A DNA stretch of 11,229 bases from Ruminococcus sp. (GTDB lineage Bacteria; Bacillota_A; Clostridia; Oscillospirales; Ruminococcaceae): assembly GCA_017418765.1 (NCBI GenBank), contig JAFOMV010000140.1, positions 1 through 11,229 on the forward strand. Direction: 5' to 3'. The stretch's first letter is position 1. Each line of letters begins with the position of its first letter. A program made the translations under genes and the position numbers. Shown piece after piece: positions 1 through 7,068 of this stretch. The notes below the pieces were generated by a model, which did no database searches, was not told the DNA's origin, and saw only the letters and a program-made list of their open reading frames with translations.

Positions 1-590
1 TCCGTGACCTTGAGATAAGAGGTGCGGGAAGTATACTCGGCGGCCGTCAGCACGGTCACATGGAAGCTGTCGGATACGATATGTACCTGAAGCTTCTCTC
101 CGAAGCCATAGCAGAGGAAAGGGGAGAAAAGCCTGAAAAGATACCTGAGTGCCTTGTGGATATCCAGATAGATGCTCACATCCCCGAAACCTATATTTCA
201 AGCCTTAATCAGCGTATTGATATGTACCGCAAGATAATGATGGTCAACGAAGACGGTGATAAGACCGATCTTATCGATGAGCTGATAGACCGCTATGGTG
301 AACCGCCTAAATCGGTGATGGGACTTATTGAGGTATCACTTCTGAGAAACAAGGCGGCACATCTTGGTATTACCGAAATATCTCAGAAAAACGGCGCAAT
401 GTATTTCTACACGGAGTATCTCTGCCCCGAACAGATAGCGGCGCTTTCTCAGGCGTACAAGGGCAAGATAACATTCAACGGCATGGGCAAATCCTATGTA
501 TCAGTGAAGATACTGCCAAAGGTAAAACCTTTCGACATGATGAAGGATACAGTTGAAATGATATATCAGAACAGACCACAGGATAAATAA
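1..590 (+). CDS. mfd: Transcription-repair coupling factor Mfd, C-terminal fragment
   Basis: This is the end of an open frame that enters from the left edge (first full codon at position 3), so no start is visible. Mfd is the cytoplasmic DNA translocase that removes RNA polymerase stalled at DNA lesions and recruits the UvrABC excision repair machinery. The first visible residues, RDLEIRGAGSILGGRQHGH, are the conserved RecG/Mfd helicase motif (the DLxIRGxGxxLGxxQ type). The segment after it (GYDMYLKLLSEAI, then the IDAHIPETYI and LIDRYGEPP blocks) is the usual bridge into the C-terminal regulatory domain (TRCF, D7), which keeps the protein autoinhibited. Roughly 195 residues of a protein of about 1150 are present. 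No clear terminator follows; the next 100 bases are AT-rich. The identification is firm; the role is known from the family. Confidence 0.95.
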   Translation, partial: RDLEIRGAGSILGGRQHGHMEAVGYDMYLKLLSEAIAEERGEKPEKIPECLVDIQIDAHIPETYISSLNQRIDMYRKIMMVNEDGDKTDLIDELIDRYGEPPKSVMGLIEVSLLRNKAAHLGITEISQKNGAMYFYTEYLCPEQIAALSQAYKGKITFNGMGKSYVSVKILPKVKPFDMMKDTVEMIYQNRPQDK

Positions 591-701
591 ATGACTAATT
601 AACATTTAATTAAACCGATATTAATAGTTAATTACAGAATTTTTCTTAAATACCACTATTATTTTATTGCAAAACATGATAAAATAATATTATGAGAGGA
701 T

Positions 702-748
702 GGACACTTGTGTCCGTTAACAATGCGGCAGTCCCGTTGACTGCCGCA
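702..748 (+). promoter_or_regulatory. Twin hairpins in the lipoprotein mRNA leader
   Basis: Two perfect inverted repeats sit between mfd and the lipoprotein gene. GGACAC-TT-GTGTCC is at 702-715. A 10-bp stem, TGCGGCAGTC with GACTGCCGCA and loop CCGTT, is at 724-748 and ends 10 bases before the AAGGAG ribosome binding site (759-764). The rest of the 182-base gap is very AT-rich. It contains -10-like hexamers (TAAAAT 680-685, TATTAT 688-693) but no convincing -35 box, so transcription plausibly starts near 700 and the first hairpin would lie at the extreme 5' end of the mRNA. No T-run follows either stem, which argues against a terminator. A stabilising or translation-modulating leader is the likelier reading. 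Confidence 0.45.
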
Positions 749-772
749 GCAACCTTACAAGGAGAAACAATT

Positions 773-1618
773 ATGAATTACAGAAACATCATTGCAGGAG
801 CTATGGCTTTTGCTCTTGCAGCAGCCGCTGCAGGCTGTGCAGACAACAATTCCAGTACAACAGATCAGTCATCTTCAACAGCAGAAACTACAACAACTGC
901 CGAAACAACGACTGAGGAGATAACTGAGGAAGAAACAACAGAAGAAGCGACAGAAGAATTATTGCCTCCCGAACCCGTTGAGGCTTCTGACCCTAATGCA
1001 GTAACATTTGACAATGATGACATCTCTTTTGCAACCATTATTTCCGATAATGATTCTGCCGCTGTAGGTGAACTCTCTGTAGAAGAAGTTATGGGAAACA
1101 AAATGCTGAAATTTACTGATGATAATTCCGTACCTCTCGACGGAAAAGTTCAGAAACTCAGCATTAATGCCGCTAAACTTTTAGGTGCCGAGAATCTCCC
1201 CAAAGTCCGCAGGATAGAGTTTGACCTTTATGCAAAGGCTACTGCCGACAACTTTGTAAATGATGACGGCGAAAACGTTTTTGCTCCCGGATGGATCGGC
1301 GGAGGCGGCGGTACTGTTACTGCCAAGGATGATAAGTGGTACGATTTCTCTGAATTTTCAGGCGGCGAGTACAACTTTGAGCTTTCGGGCGCTGTTCACG
1401 GTGAATTCAAGTTCCTGCTGGCTGATTCAGGCGTATGCTGGTCCGAGGATATGACAGATGCCAATTTCCTTATCATGAGATGGGGAATATCAAATGAGGC
1501 AGATCTGTATATTGATAATATCGTTTTCTATGATGAGGATGATAACTCCATCCCGATAGCAGGCGATAATGCACAAAGCGAAGAAACTTTTGAAGGCGAG
1601 GATACACCTGCTGCCTGA
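773..1618 (+). CDS. Secreted lipoprotein with Thr/Glu-rich linker and a C-terminal beta-rich domain, function unknown
   Basis: The 281-residue protein starts with a signal peptide and a lipobox, AAGC with the cysteine at residue 22, so it should be lipid-anchored on the outer face of the membrane. The start at 773 is preferred over an in-frame ATG at 692: AAGGAG lies 8 bases upstream, and the extra 27 residues would precede the signal peptide and be coded by the hairpin leader. Residues about 24-65 are a low-complexity Ser/Thr/Glu linker, of the kind that holds a domain away from the cell wall. The remaining 210 residues are rich in Asp and aromatic residues and end with LYIDNIVFYDED, a strand pattern seen in jelly-roll carbohydrate-binding domains. 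That resemblance is an inference; no family was recognised with certainty. It may bind polysaccharide, which would fit a fibre-degrading organism. It appears to be transcribed alone. Confidence 0.85.
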   Translation: MNYRNIIAGAMAFALAAAAAGCADNNSSTTDQSSSTAETTTTAETTTEEITEEETTEEATEELLPPEPVEASDPNAVTFDNDDISFATIISDNDSAAVGELSVEEVMGNKMLKFTDDNSVPLDGKVQKLSINAAKLLGAENLPKVRRIEFDLYAKATADNFVNDDGENVFAPGWIGGGGGTVTAKDDKWYDFSEFSGGEYNFELSGAVHGEFKFLLADSGVCWSEDMTDANFLIMRWGISNEADLYIDNIVFYDEDDNSIPIAGDNAQSEETFEGEDTPAA

Positions 1619-1633
1619 TAACAGCGATCCTTT

Positions 1634-1727
1634 TTAATGAAATTTTGCCCCCTTATAGGATACACATCAGTAGTGAATGGTCTGCCATTTTCTGAATGTG
1701 TGCCCTATAAGGGGGCAATATCATTAA
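1634..1727. repeat. 94-bp imperfect palindrome between convergent genes
   Basis: The core arms are a perfect 13-bp inverted repeat, GCCCCCTTATAGG (1647-1659) with CCTATAAGGGGGC (1704-1716). Pairing continues inward through ACACAT/ATGTGT (1662-1667, 1696-1701) to an inner AATGG-TCTG-CCATT hairpin (1676-1689). It continues outward through TTAATGA/TCATTAA (1634-1640, 1721-1727). It lies between the lipoprotein gene and the end of leftward azlD, where a bidirectional terminator is expected. Neither side has a proper T-run, however (AATATC on the right, AAAATTT when read leftward). It is either an atypical bidirectional terminator or a small non-autonomous palindromic element. Confidence 0.6.
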
Positions 1728-1737
1728 TGTAATAGTA

Positions 1738-2040
1738 TCAGACTAAGATCAAGCCCAATAAAAAAGCCGAACCTGCTGCTGCTATAGCTACGACTATCAG
1801 CGGCATTTCAAGGAAAGCAAGTATCACCGCTACCGCTGTGCCTGCAATTGCTGTATAGATATTGCCTGTACTGTAAAATATGGCAGGTATCGTCATGGCG
1901 CTGAGAACGGCATAGGGAATATAATACAGAAAGCTTCTGAAAAAGCGTGACTTTATTTTTTTTCCGAAGAAAGTGAAAGGTATCATTCTTATAAGGTATG
2001 TCACCCCTGCCATAACGGCAATGTAAACTGCAACGCTCAT
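1738..2040 (-). CDS. azlD: AzlD-family branched-chain amino acid exporter small subunit
   Basis: This 100-residue, very hydrophobic protein has about four membrane segments. It matches the AzlD family in size, in the N-terminal pattern around TYLIRMIPFTFF, and in the block IPYAVLSAMTIPAIFYSTG, a typical AzlD core. AzlD is the small partner of AzlC; together they export branched-chain amino acids or their analogues through the cytoplasmic membrane. Its ATG shares one base with the azlC stop (TAATG), and its ribosome binding site (GAGGAGG) lies inside the end of azlC, so the two are very probably translationally coupled. The family assignment is strong; the exact substrate cannot be read from the sequence. 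Confidence 0.9.
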   Translation of the reverse strand: MSVAVYIAVMAGVTYLIRMIPFTFFGKKIKSRFFRSFLYYIPYAVLSAMTIPAIFYSTGNIYTAIAGTAVAVILAFLEMPLIVVAIAAAGSAFLLGLILV

Positions 2041-2741
2041 TATGATTCATCCTCCTCATCTTTTATCGGGAAAAATGCTGCGGCTGCTGCGGAGGCTATC
2101 ACAGCGCTGATTATTACTGCAAAACCTGATGATACCATAGTCAGCAGGTATCTGAACACTATGCTTATTACTGCCGCTGTTACTACTGCAAGTAGTACGC
2201 TCTTTTCCTTTTTTGCAGGCGGCACTATTATTGCGAGGAACATACCGTAAAGAACTATACCCATAGCGTTTGTTACGGATACAGGCAGCATACTTCCTGC
2301 TGCGGCACCGATAATAGTACCTGTGACCCATCCGAGGAAAGCAACGAATATCATCCCGTACATATAAGCAGGCGACAGCTTTTCTTTTTGTGCAGAGCAT
2401 ACGGCGAATATCTCATCTGTTATGCCGTATGAAGCGGCGAGCCTGTGGGGAAATGTAAAACCTTTTCCGAGCTTTTGTGACAGCGAGAGAGCCATCAGCG
2501 AATAGCGGATATTTATAGTCAGCTGAACAAGTATCATTTCTATCAGTGCTCCCGAATGGCGTATAACTTCTACTCCGCCGAGCTGACCTGCCGAAGTAAG
2601 GTTAGTTGCCGATATCATGGCAGACTGAAACACTGAAAGTCCTGAACGGACTGCAAGTATCCCGAAACCGAAAGATACCGAAAGATATCCCAGACATATC
2701 GGTATGCCGTGAGACATACCCTTAGTGAATCCTGATCTCAT
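2040..2741 (-). CDS. azlC: AzlC-family branched-chain amino acid exporter large subunit
   Basis: The protein has 233 residues, the usual AzlC length, with several hydrophobic membrane segments and a short acidic tail (DEEDES). The conserved AzlC pattern is visible: FGFGILAVRSGLS, then SATNLTSAGQLGGVEVI, then LVQLTINIRYSLMALSLS, with the Asn-Ile-Arg-Tyr group typical of the family. It forms the large subunit of the AzlCD exporter, which sends excess branched-chain amino acids or toxic analogues out of the cell. Translation probably starts at 2741, with AAAGGAA about 7-8 bases upstream. It is the first gene of a two-gene operon under the promoter at 2784-2812. No local Lrp-type regulator gene (such as azlB) is seen next to it. 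Confidence 0.92.
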   Translation of the reverse strand: MRSGFTKGMSHGIPICLGYLSVSFGFGILAVRSGLSVFQSAMISATNLTSAGQLGGVEVIRHSGALIEMILVQLTINIRYSLMALSLSQKLGKGFTFPHRLAASYGITDEIFAVCSAQKEKLSPAYMYGMIFVAFLGWVTGTIIGAAAGSMLPVSVTNAMGIVLYGMFLAIIVPPAKKEKSVLLAVVTAAVISIVFRYLLTMVSSGFAVIISAVIASAAAAAFFPIKDEEDES

Positions 2742-2783
2742 ATATTATTCCTTTCTTTTGTGCTGTTATGACGCAACGTTATA

Positions 2784-2812
2784 ATTATAACATAATGCGG
2801 CGGCAACGTCAA
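2784..2812 (-). promoter_or_regulatory. Sigma-A promoter for azlCD
   Basis: Read leftward, TTGACG (2812-2807) and TATAAT (2789-2784) are separated by exactly 17 bases. The -10 box is perfect and the -35 box differs by one base. Transcription would start near 2777, giving a leader of about 36 bases before azlC. The -10 box lies in a 12-bp palindrome, TTATAATTATAA (about 2779-2790), which could serve as an operator. Confidence 0.8.
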
Positions 2813-2851
2813 TATTTGACATAATTACTGCTTTAAAACAGACATACATAC

Positions 2852-2880
2852 TTGACATATTTATGTGAATATGGTACAAT
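2852..2880 (+). promoter_or_regulatory. Sigma-A promoter for the dockerin gene
   Basis: TTGACA (2852-2857) and TACAAT (2875-2880) are 17 bases apart, a near-consensus pair. Transcription would begin near 2887, leaving a leader of about 98 bases. That leader contains a perfect 10-bp palindrome, TTGATATCAA (2957-2966), 18 bases before the start codon. The divergent azlCD promoter is only about 40 bases away, so the two could affect one another. A second TTGACA at 2816-2821 has no matching -10 box. Confidence 0.8.
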
Positions 2881-2984
2881 TTAATCAACAAACGCCGTAT
2901 TTTATTGAACAGTTGATAATCGCTGTAAAATTTATTAATTGATGCTGGATGATATGTTGATATCAAGCTAACGGGGGGATATTT

Positions 2985-5900
2985 ATGAGAAGGCTTAACA
3001 TTGCGTTATCGCTTATCCTTGCTTCATCATTGGCATTTCAGAGGATGACTGTTCCAGAGACAGGAAAGAAAGTGAATGTTTTTGCCGGTAATATTCAGAT
3101 CTATGAGGAAGATGTCTATACGTATGATGTAAGAAGCAATGATGAATGGGAGTATATAGTAAGGATCAAAGATGGCCATGAAGAACTGGATACACTTTGC
3201 AGTTACATCGGAAAAGAAACAGATGTGTATATTCCTTTAACTGTGGATGGACTTGCTGTTACATCTGTGTCAGCTTCAGATCTTATAATGGGAAGCGATC
3301 TTTCCGATGCCTGCAAAAAAGGGGAGATCATAGAGGAATTATCGTTTCATTTCCCTGAAGGCTGTAGTGTACAGGATATCGAACAGTCTAAAAATGCCGT
3401 ATACAGCATTTATGCAGGAGTGAAAAGCGTTACGCTGTATCTGCCTGATGGTACGAAAAGGACATTCAAGCGGGTAGCGGAGGACGATCCTTATACCCAA
3501 TTCCTAAACTCGGAATGGGAATATAAAGTGCTTGATGAATATGACAAAAAAACAGGCAAGCAATGCATTGAACTAACACGTTATAAACGTCAGATAGGGA
3601 ATGATAATTACAGCATAGTTCTGCCTTATATTATCGGAAATTACATTGTATCAAGAGTTTCGGCATCTGTATTCGGAGGAAAGGATATAAATCAGTTCAT
3701 TATTACTATCCCTTATAAGATAGTCAGAACATACAGATATGAGGATTTCGACACCTATCCTTCACCTATTACCTATGAGGATGGCTGGCTCGACGGCAAC
3801 GGCAGCGTTACTGTGAGATACAAGAACTATGAAATTAACGAAAACGAAAATGTAACACAGAGAAGCTACAGCTATTGCGATTATACGATGAATAATGACC
3901 CTGAATACGGCGGTAATTTTACTTTGCAGACTATTCATGGATCAGAATGGTACAACAGCTATGGCTCAGAAGATAAAGCGTATGATATTGAAGTCCCCGA
4001 TCATATCGGAGGCTACCCTGTACGTTCTGTCGGCTGCGGACATAGTATCAGCATACCATACGATAAGCGCCAGTTCAACATCAAGCTGCCCGATACTGTT
4101 ACATATATAGCACCCGAAGCATTTTTCGGCATTAATGTTATTTCGGTAAATATCCCTGATAAGGTAAGGATACTTCCGCCCCACTGCTTCACTGACTGCA
4201 AGATGCTGAAAGAGATAAGCGGAGGAAAAGGCGTTCAGTTCATATCTGATGAGCTGTTTTCACCATTTACGCAGTTCAAGGAAAACGAAAATGTAAGACA
4301 CTGCGGCGAAAAAAGCACTACTCCCGACAGTGCTGCAAAAGTTTTTGACAGCAGCAAAAAGCTTTTTTTCAATTACAATAATGACAGCGGAAACAACTCC
4401 TTTATGGTCACGGATGAGGAAACTTCCTGCACATATCGTATACACGTTGATATTGACAGCGGAGAGCTTTCGGCTGAACTAATCTATGTTCCCGATGACA
4501 AGCCGGATATCCCAGATACTTTCTGCGGTATCCCTGTAACATCAGCTCTGTCGGATACAGTTCCGAGAGGATGTGACCTTTTTATACCCGATACCGTCAG
4601 GAAAATGGATATCAACGAAATAAGATACTATAATGATGACCTAAGAACTTATGAAAATGCAAGAGATAAGTATTCTGCGCTGACAAGGGGGATGAATGTA
4701 AAAAGTAAGGATCTGGAAATAGGCAGAGATATGTTCAATCACTTTAGTCTTACCTCTGTTATGTTTCCGGGAAGCATACATATTGCCAAGCAAAGCGGAG
4801 GTCTGAAACAGCTTGAAAAGCTGAATTTCACAGGTGAGGGAAGTGATATCATATTGGATGATGAAGCTTTCTTTTATGCGTCGGCACTTAAAGAACTCAG
4901 TTTCCCGAAAAAATGCAGTGAGCTGAAAATAGGAGATTCAGCCTTTTTCCACAGTCAGATATCATCGCTTGTTATACCTGAGGGCACTTCGTATATCGGA
5001 GCACACGCATTTGAATCCGCTGTCAGCGGTCTGACTATAAACGGCTCACCGAAGGTAGGCGAGAAGGCTTTTGCCAATAATCACGATCTGAAGGAAGTCA
5101 CTGTAAACGGAAGCCCCGAATTTGCGGATTCTGCTTTCTTTAACTGTACAGAGCTTGAGAATATCAATATAGATATATCCGCTCCGTTCAACAGCAGAAC
5201 TTTGAAAAATTGCAGCAAGCTCAGCAGGATAAACGGTGAGGCGGTCTTCGATGCAAAAGGCGTACCTGAAAGCAAATACATAGGCTTTATCGAAAAGAAC
5301 TTCAAAAACTCCGAGAATAACGGTATAGCTGACAAATACGTAATGTACCGCATAAAGAATATCCTTGCTGAAATGGGCACTGATAAAATGAGTGATATAT
5401 GCAAAGTAAGGGCAATACATGATAAAATATGCAGTATGGTATCCTATGACCTTGATGATATCGATGCTGTGAAAAATCATACGGATATATCTGTTTTTCT
5501 AAATGACAGCAGTGTTTGTGACGGCTATGCACGTGCTATGAATCTCATGCTTCACGAGGCCGGGATAGAAAGCTGTTACGTAGAAAGTGAGGATCACGCA
5601 TGGGTGATAGTAAAACTCGGAAATCATTATTTCCATGTTGACCCCACATGGGATGACAAGGAAACCATCGTCTATGACTGGTTCCTGAAAAGCGATGCGG
5701 AGATAGACGGCAAGGATTCACATATTGACTGGAGAGTTTTCAGTCCGTCATATATGCACGATTTTCAGCGCAGCGCTCTGCCCGAATGTAAGGATATAAT
5801 GGGCGATGTGAACGGCAACGGCATAGTGGATGGTATCGATGCCTCGGCTATACTTTCAGCCTATACAGCGGCTTCGGTAGGAAAAGATACAGATATCGAC

Positions 5901-5996
5901 GTCATACTTGCGGATTATGATTATAACGGCATAATAAACGCAGTTGACGCATCTGCGGTGCTTACAAGGTATGCAGAACTTTCGGCAGGAAAGTAA
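2985..5996 (+). CDS. Secreted dockerin protein with LRR-like segments and a transglutaminase-like domain
   Basis: This 1003-residue protein has an N-terminal signal peptide (about residues 1-35). The start is supported by GGGGGG at 2973-2978. Four degenerate units share a layout of EWEY-like strands followed by an IP-x-x-I-x-G-x-x-V-x-S-V pattern (around 54-99, 177-230, 320-350 and 480-540), interspersed with BspA-type leucine-rich repeats (IPDTV...IAPEAF near 370 and a longer run near 590-760). Residues about 790-895 form a transglutaminase/protease-like fold with the triad Cys845 (VCDGYA), His871 (DHAW) and Asp886 (HVDPTWDD). The C-terminus is a type I dockerin with two calcium loops, D941-N943-N945-D949-D952 and D977-D979-N981-N985-D988. 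The dockerin should plug it into a cohesin of a cellulosome scaffold. The enzyme domain may cleave or cross-link proteins; its substrate is unknown. It is monocistronic, with its own promoter. Confidence 0.93.
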   Translation: MRRLNIALSLILASSLAFQRMTVPETGKKVNVFAGNIQIYEEDVYTYDVRSNDEWEYIVRIKDGHEELDTLCSYIGKETDVYIPLTVDGLAVTSVSASDLIMGSDLSDACKKGEIIEELSFHFPEGCSVQDIEQSKNAVYSIYAGVKSVTLYLPDGTKRTFKRVAEDDPYTQFLNSEWEYKVLDEYDKKTGKQCIELTRYKRQIGNDNYSIVLPYIIGNYIVSRVSASVFGGKDINQFIITIPYKIVRTYRYEDFDTYPSPITYEDGWLDGNGSVTVRYKNYEINENENVTQRSYSYCDYTMNNDPEYGGNFTLQTIHGSEWYNSYGSEDKAYDIEVPDHIGGYPVRSVGCGHSISIPYDKRQFNIKLPDTVTYIAPEAFFGINVISVNIPDKVRILPPHCFTDCKMLKEISGGKGVQFISDELFSPFTQFKENENVRHCGEKSTTPDSAAKVFDSSKKLFFNYNNDSGNNSFMVTDEETSCTYRIHVDIDSGELSAELIYVPDDKPDIPDTFCGIPVTSALSDTVPRGCDLFIPDTVRKMDINEIRYYNDDLRTYENARDKYSALTRGMNVKSKDLEIGRDMFNHFSLTSVMFPGSIHIAKQSGGLKQLEKLNFTGEGSDIILDDEAFFYASALKELSFPKKCSELKIGDSAFFHSQISSLVIPEGTSYIGAHAFESAVSGLTINGSPKVGEKAFANNHDLKEVTVNGSPEFADSAFFNCTELENINIDISAPFNSRTLKNCSKLSRINGEAVFDAKGVPESKYIGFIEKNFKNSENNGIADKYVMYRIKNILAEMGTDKMSDICKVRAIHDKICSMVSYDLDDIDAVKNHTDISVFLNDSSVCDGYARAMNLMLHEAGIESCYVESEDHAWVIVKLGNHYFHVDPTWDDKETIVYDWFLKSDAEIDGKDSHIDWRVFSPSYMHDFQRSALPECKDIMGDVNGNGIVDGIDASAILSAYTAASVGKDTDIDVILADYDYNGIINAVDASAVLTRYAELSAGK

Positions 5997-6065
5997 AACT
6001 GATACCGCACAAATAAAAAACGAATTTTTTCCATGAATCAAATCAGAAGAACAGCACATAATTAT

Positions 6066-6086
6066 TTTGCGGAGATATTCCGCAAA
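6066..6086 (+). promoter_or_regulatory. Hairpin just before the pdaA ribosome binding site
   Basis: A perfect 8-bp stem, TTTGCGGA with TCCGCAAA and loop GATAT, ends directly before the GAGAGG ribosome binding site (6087-6092) of the deacetylase gene. It could protect the mRNA 5' side or affect ribosome loading. No T-run follows, so it is not a terminator of the upstream gene. No clear promoter was found in the 104-base gap. Confidence 0.4.
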
Positions 6087-6100
6087 GAGAGGTGTTTCCC

Positions 6101-6838
6101 ATGAAAAAGACAGCTTACATCTCTGCTGTTCTCTCTGCGCTTATGGTACAGCCTGCTGCTGTGTACGCTTCTGATAATACTTGTCACGGCTACGGACAGG
6201 GAACAGCTGTAGATGAAAAGAACCGCCCCTGCGATGCTGTGAGCTTCACGGAAAGATACAGCGGACTGGGTGCATACGCTCTGACTTCCGATGAAAACAG
6301 GATAGTGATCACATTCGACCAGGGCTACGAAAACGGATATACCTCAAAGATCCTTGATACTCTCAAAGAGAAAAACGTCCAGGCTGTGTTCTTCCTTACA
6401 GGAGATTACGCAAAGAGCGAGCCTCAGCTAATAAGGCGTATGATAAGCGAAGGGCATATTCTCGGTAATCACAGTATGAATCATTCCTCTCTGCCTTCTC
6501 TGTCACAGGATGGTGCGAGGGAGGAGATAATGTCGCTCCACAACTATATACTCAATAATTACGGATATGAGATGCAGTACTTCCGTCCGCCCTGCGGAGA
6601 ATACTCCGAACAGACGATGGAGATAACACAGAAATGCGGATATAAGACTTTATTCTGGAGTTATGCCTATGTTGACTGGAAACAGGAGGCACAGCCTGAA
6701 CCTGCGGCTGCACTTGAAAAGCTGACGGATTCGGCACACGGGGGAGAGATACTTCTTCTTCACTCTGTTTCATCAACTAATGCTGAGATACTCGGTGAAC
6801 TTATCGACAGCCTGCGAAGCAAGGGCTTCAGGGTATAA
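6101..6838 (+). CDS. Secreted PdaA-type polysaccharide deacetylase
   Basis: The 245-residue protein has a signal peptide (MKKTAYISAVLSALMVQPAA, cut near VYAS), followed by a NodB-homology deacetylase domain. The ATG at 6101 is chosen because GAGAGG lies 8 bases upstream; an in-frame GTG at 6092 overlaps that site. Motifs in order are TFDQGYENG (Asp73 as likely catalytic base), GNHSMNH (His124 and His128, metal ligands), RPPCGEYS (162-169) and LLLHS (His221). The second Asp of the usual TFDDG motif is Gln. Replacement at this position (TFDNGYENG) is characteristic of PdaA, which deacetylates N-acetylmuramic acid in peptidoglycan and starts muramic delta-lactam formation in spores. I infer a peptidoglycan substrate, but a xylan or chitin esterase cannot be excluded. 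The enzyme acts outside the membrane. Confidence 0.88.
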   Translation: MKKTAYISAVLSALMVQPAAVYASDNTCHGYGQGTAVDEKNRPCDAVSFTERYSGLGAYALTSDENRIVITFDQGYENGYTSKILDTLKEKNVQAVFFLTGDYAKSEPQLIRRMISEGHILGNHSMNHSSLPSLSQDGAREEIMSLHNYILNNYGYEMQYFRPPCGEYSEQTMEITQKCGYKTLFWSYAYVDWKQEAQPEPAAALEKLTDSAHGGEILLLHSVSSTNAEILGELIDSLRSKGFRV

Positions 6839-6876
6839 TAGCTTGTTCGCAGAAATATGAGAACAAGTGCTATAAA

Positions 6877-6908
6877 AAAGCCGTACAGAAATTCTTCTGT
6901 ACGGCTTT
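6877..6908. terminator. Bidirectional intrinsic terminator (pdaA / leftward SPFH operon)
   Basis: A perfect 14-bp stem (AAAGCCGTACAGAA with TTCTGTACGGCTTT, loop ATTC) lies 38 bases after pdaA. Read rightward it is followed by TTTACCTGTTTTT; read leftward the stem runs into six Ts. The leftward version is the stronger one, which indicates that a leftward transcript really arrives here from the SPFH operon. Confidence 0.85.
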
Positions 6909-6921
6909 ACCTGTTTTTATA

Positions 6922-7068
6922 GTGTCGGAAACCATCCCCATAGCTCCCGACACACCCCTGCCGTGCCTGTTGCACGGCTTTTGGCGCCCCATGCGCCTTA
7001 TCCCTATATGGACAGATGAGACACCGCCGAAGCGGTATACATACCCCATGCCCCGTCCCCCACGGAGC
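6922..7068 (-). ncRNA. Strongly structured RNA tail of the leftward operon (candidate ncRNA or 3' UTR)
   Basis: Between the last small gene and the terminator the leftward strand holds five consecutive stem-loops. In transcript order they are GCUCCGU-GGGGG-ACGGGGC (7068-7050), ACCGC-UUCG-GCGGU (7036-7023), GGCGC-AUGGG-GCGCC (6997-6983), GCCGUGC-AACAG-GCACGGC (6978-6960) and GUGUCGG with CCGACAC around an 18-base loop (6953-6922). The leftward strand is favoured because the first stem contains a U-G pair that would be a C-A mismatch on the other strand, and because C(UUCG)G is an extra-stable RNA tetraloop only in this direction. Together with the following terminator it could be a processed small RNA or a stabilising 3' UTR. 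I do not recognise a known RNA family. The other strand shows C-rich loops and a weak hairpin-TTTT (6960-6982). Confidence 0.45.

Noticed and set aside
692..772. N-terminal extension of the lipoprotein from ATG 692
   Set aside because: It would put 27 residues before a clear signal peptide, is coded by hairpin sequence and has no ribosome site; the start at 773 has AAGGAG.
865..1101. 78-codon leftward frame opposite the lipoprotein linker
   Set aside because: Ser/Val-rich product is simply the complement of the Thr/Glu repeat linker.
5046..5532. Several antisense frames of 76-144 codons inside the dockerin gene
   Set aside because: They are shadows of a long, well-supported coding frame and show no recognisable domains or start signals.
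6015..6030. AAAAAA-CGAA-TTTTTT as terminator of the dockerin gene
   Set aside because: The stem is only A-T pairs and too weak for an intrinsic terminator.
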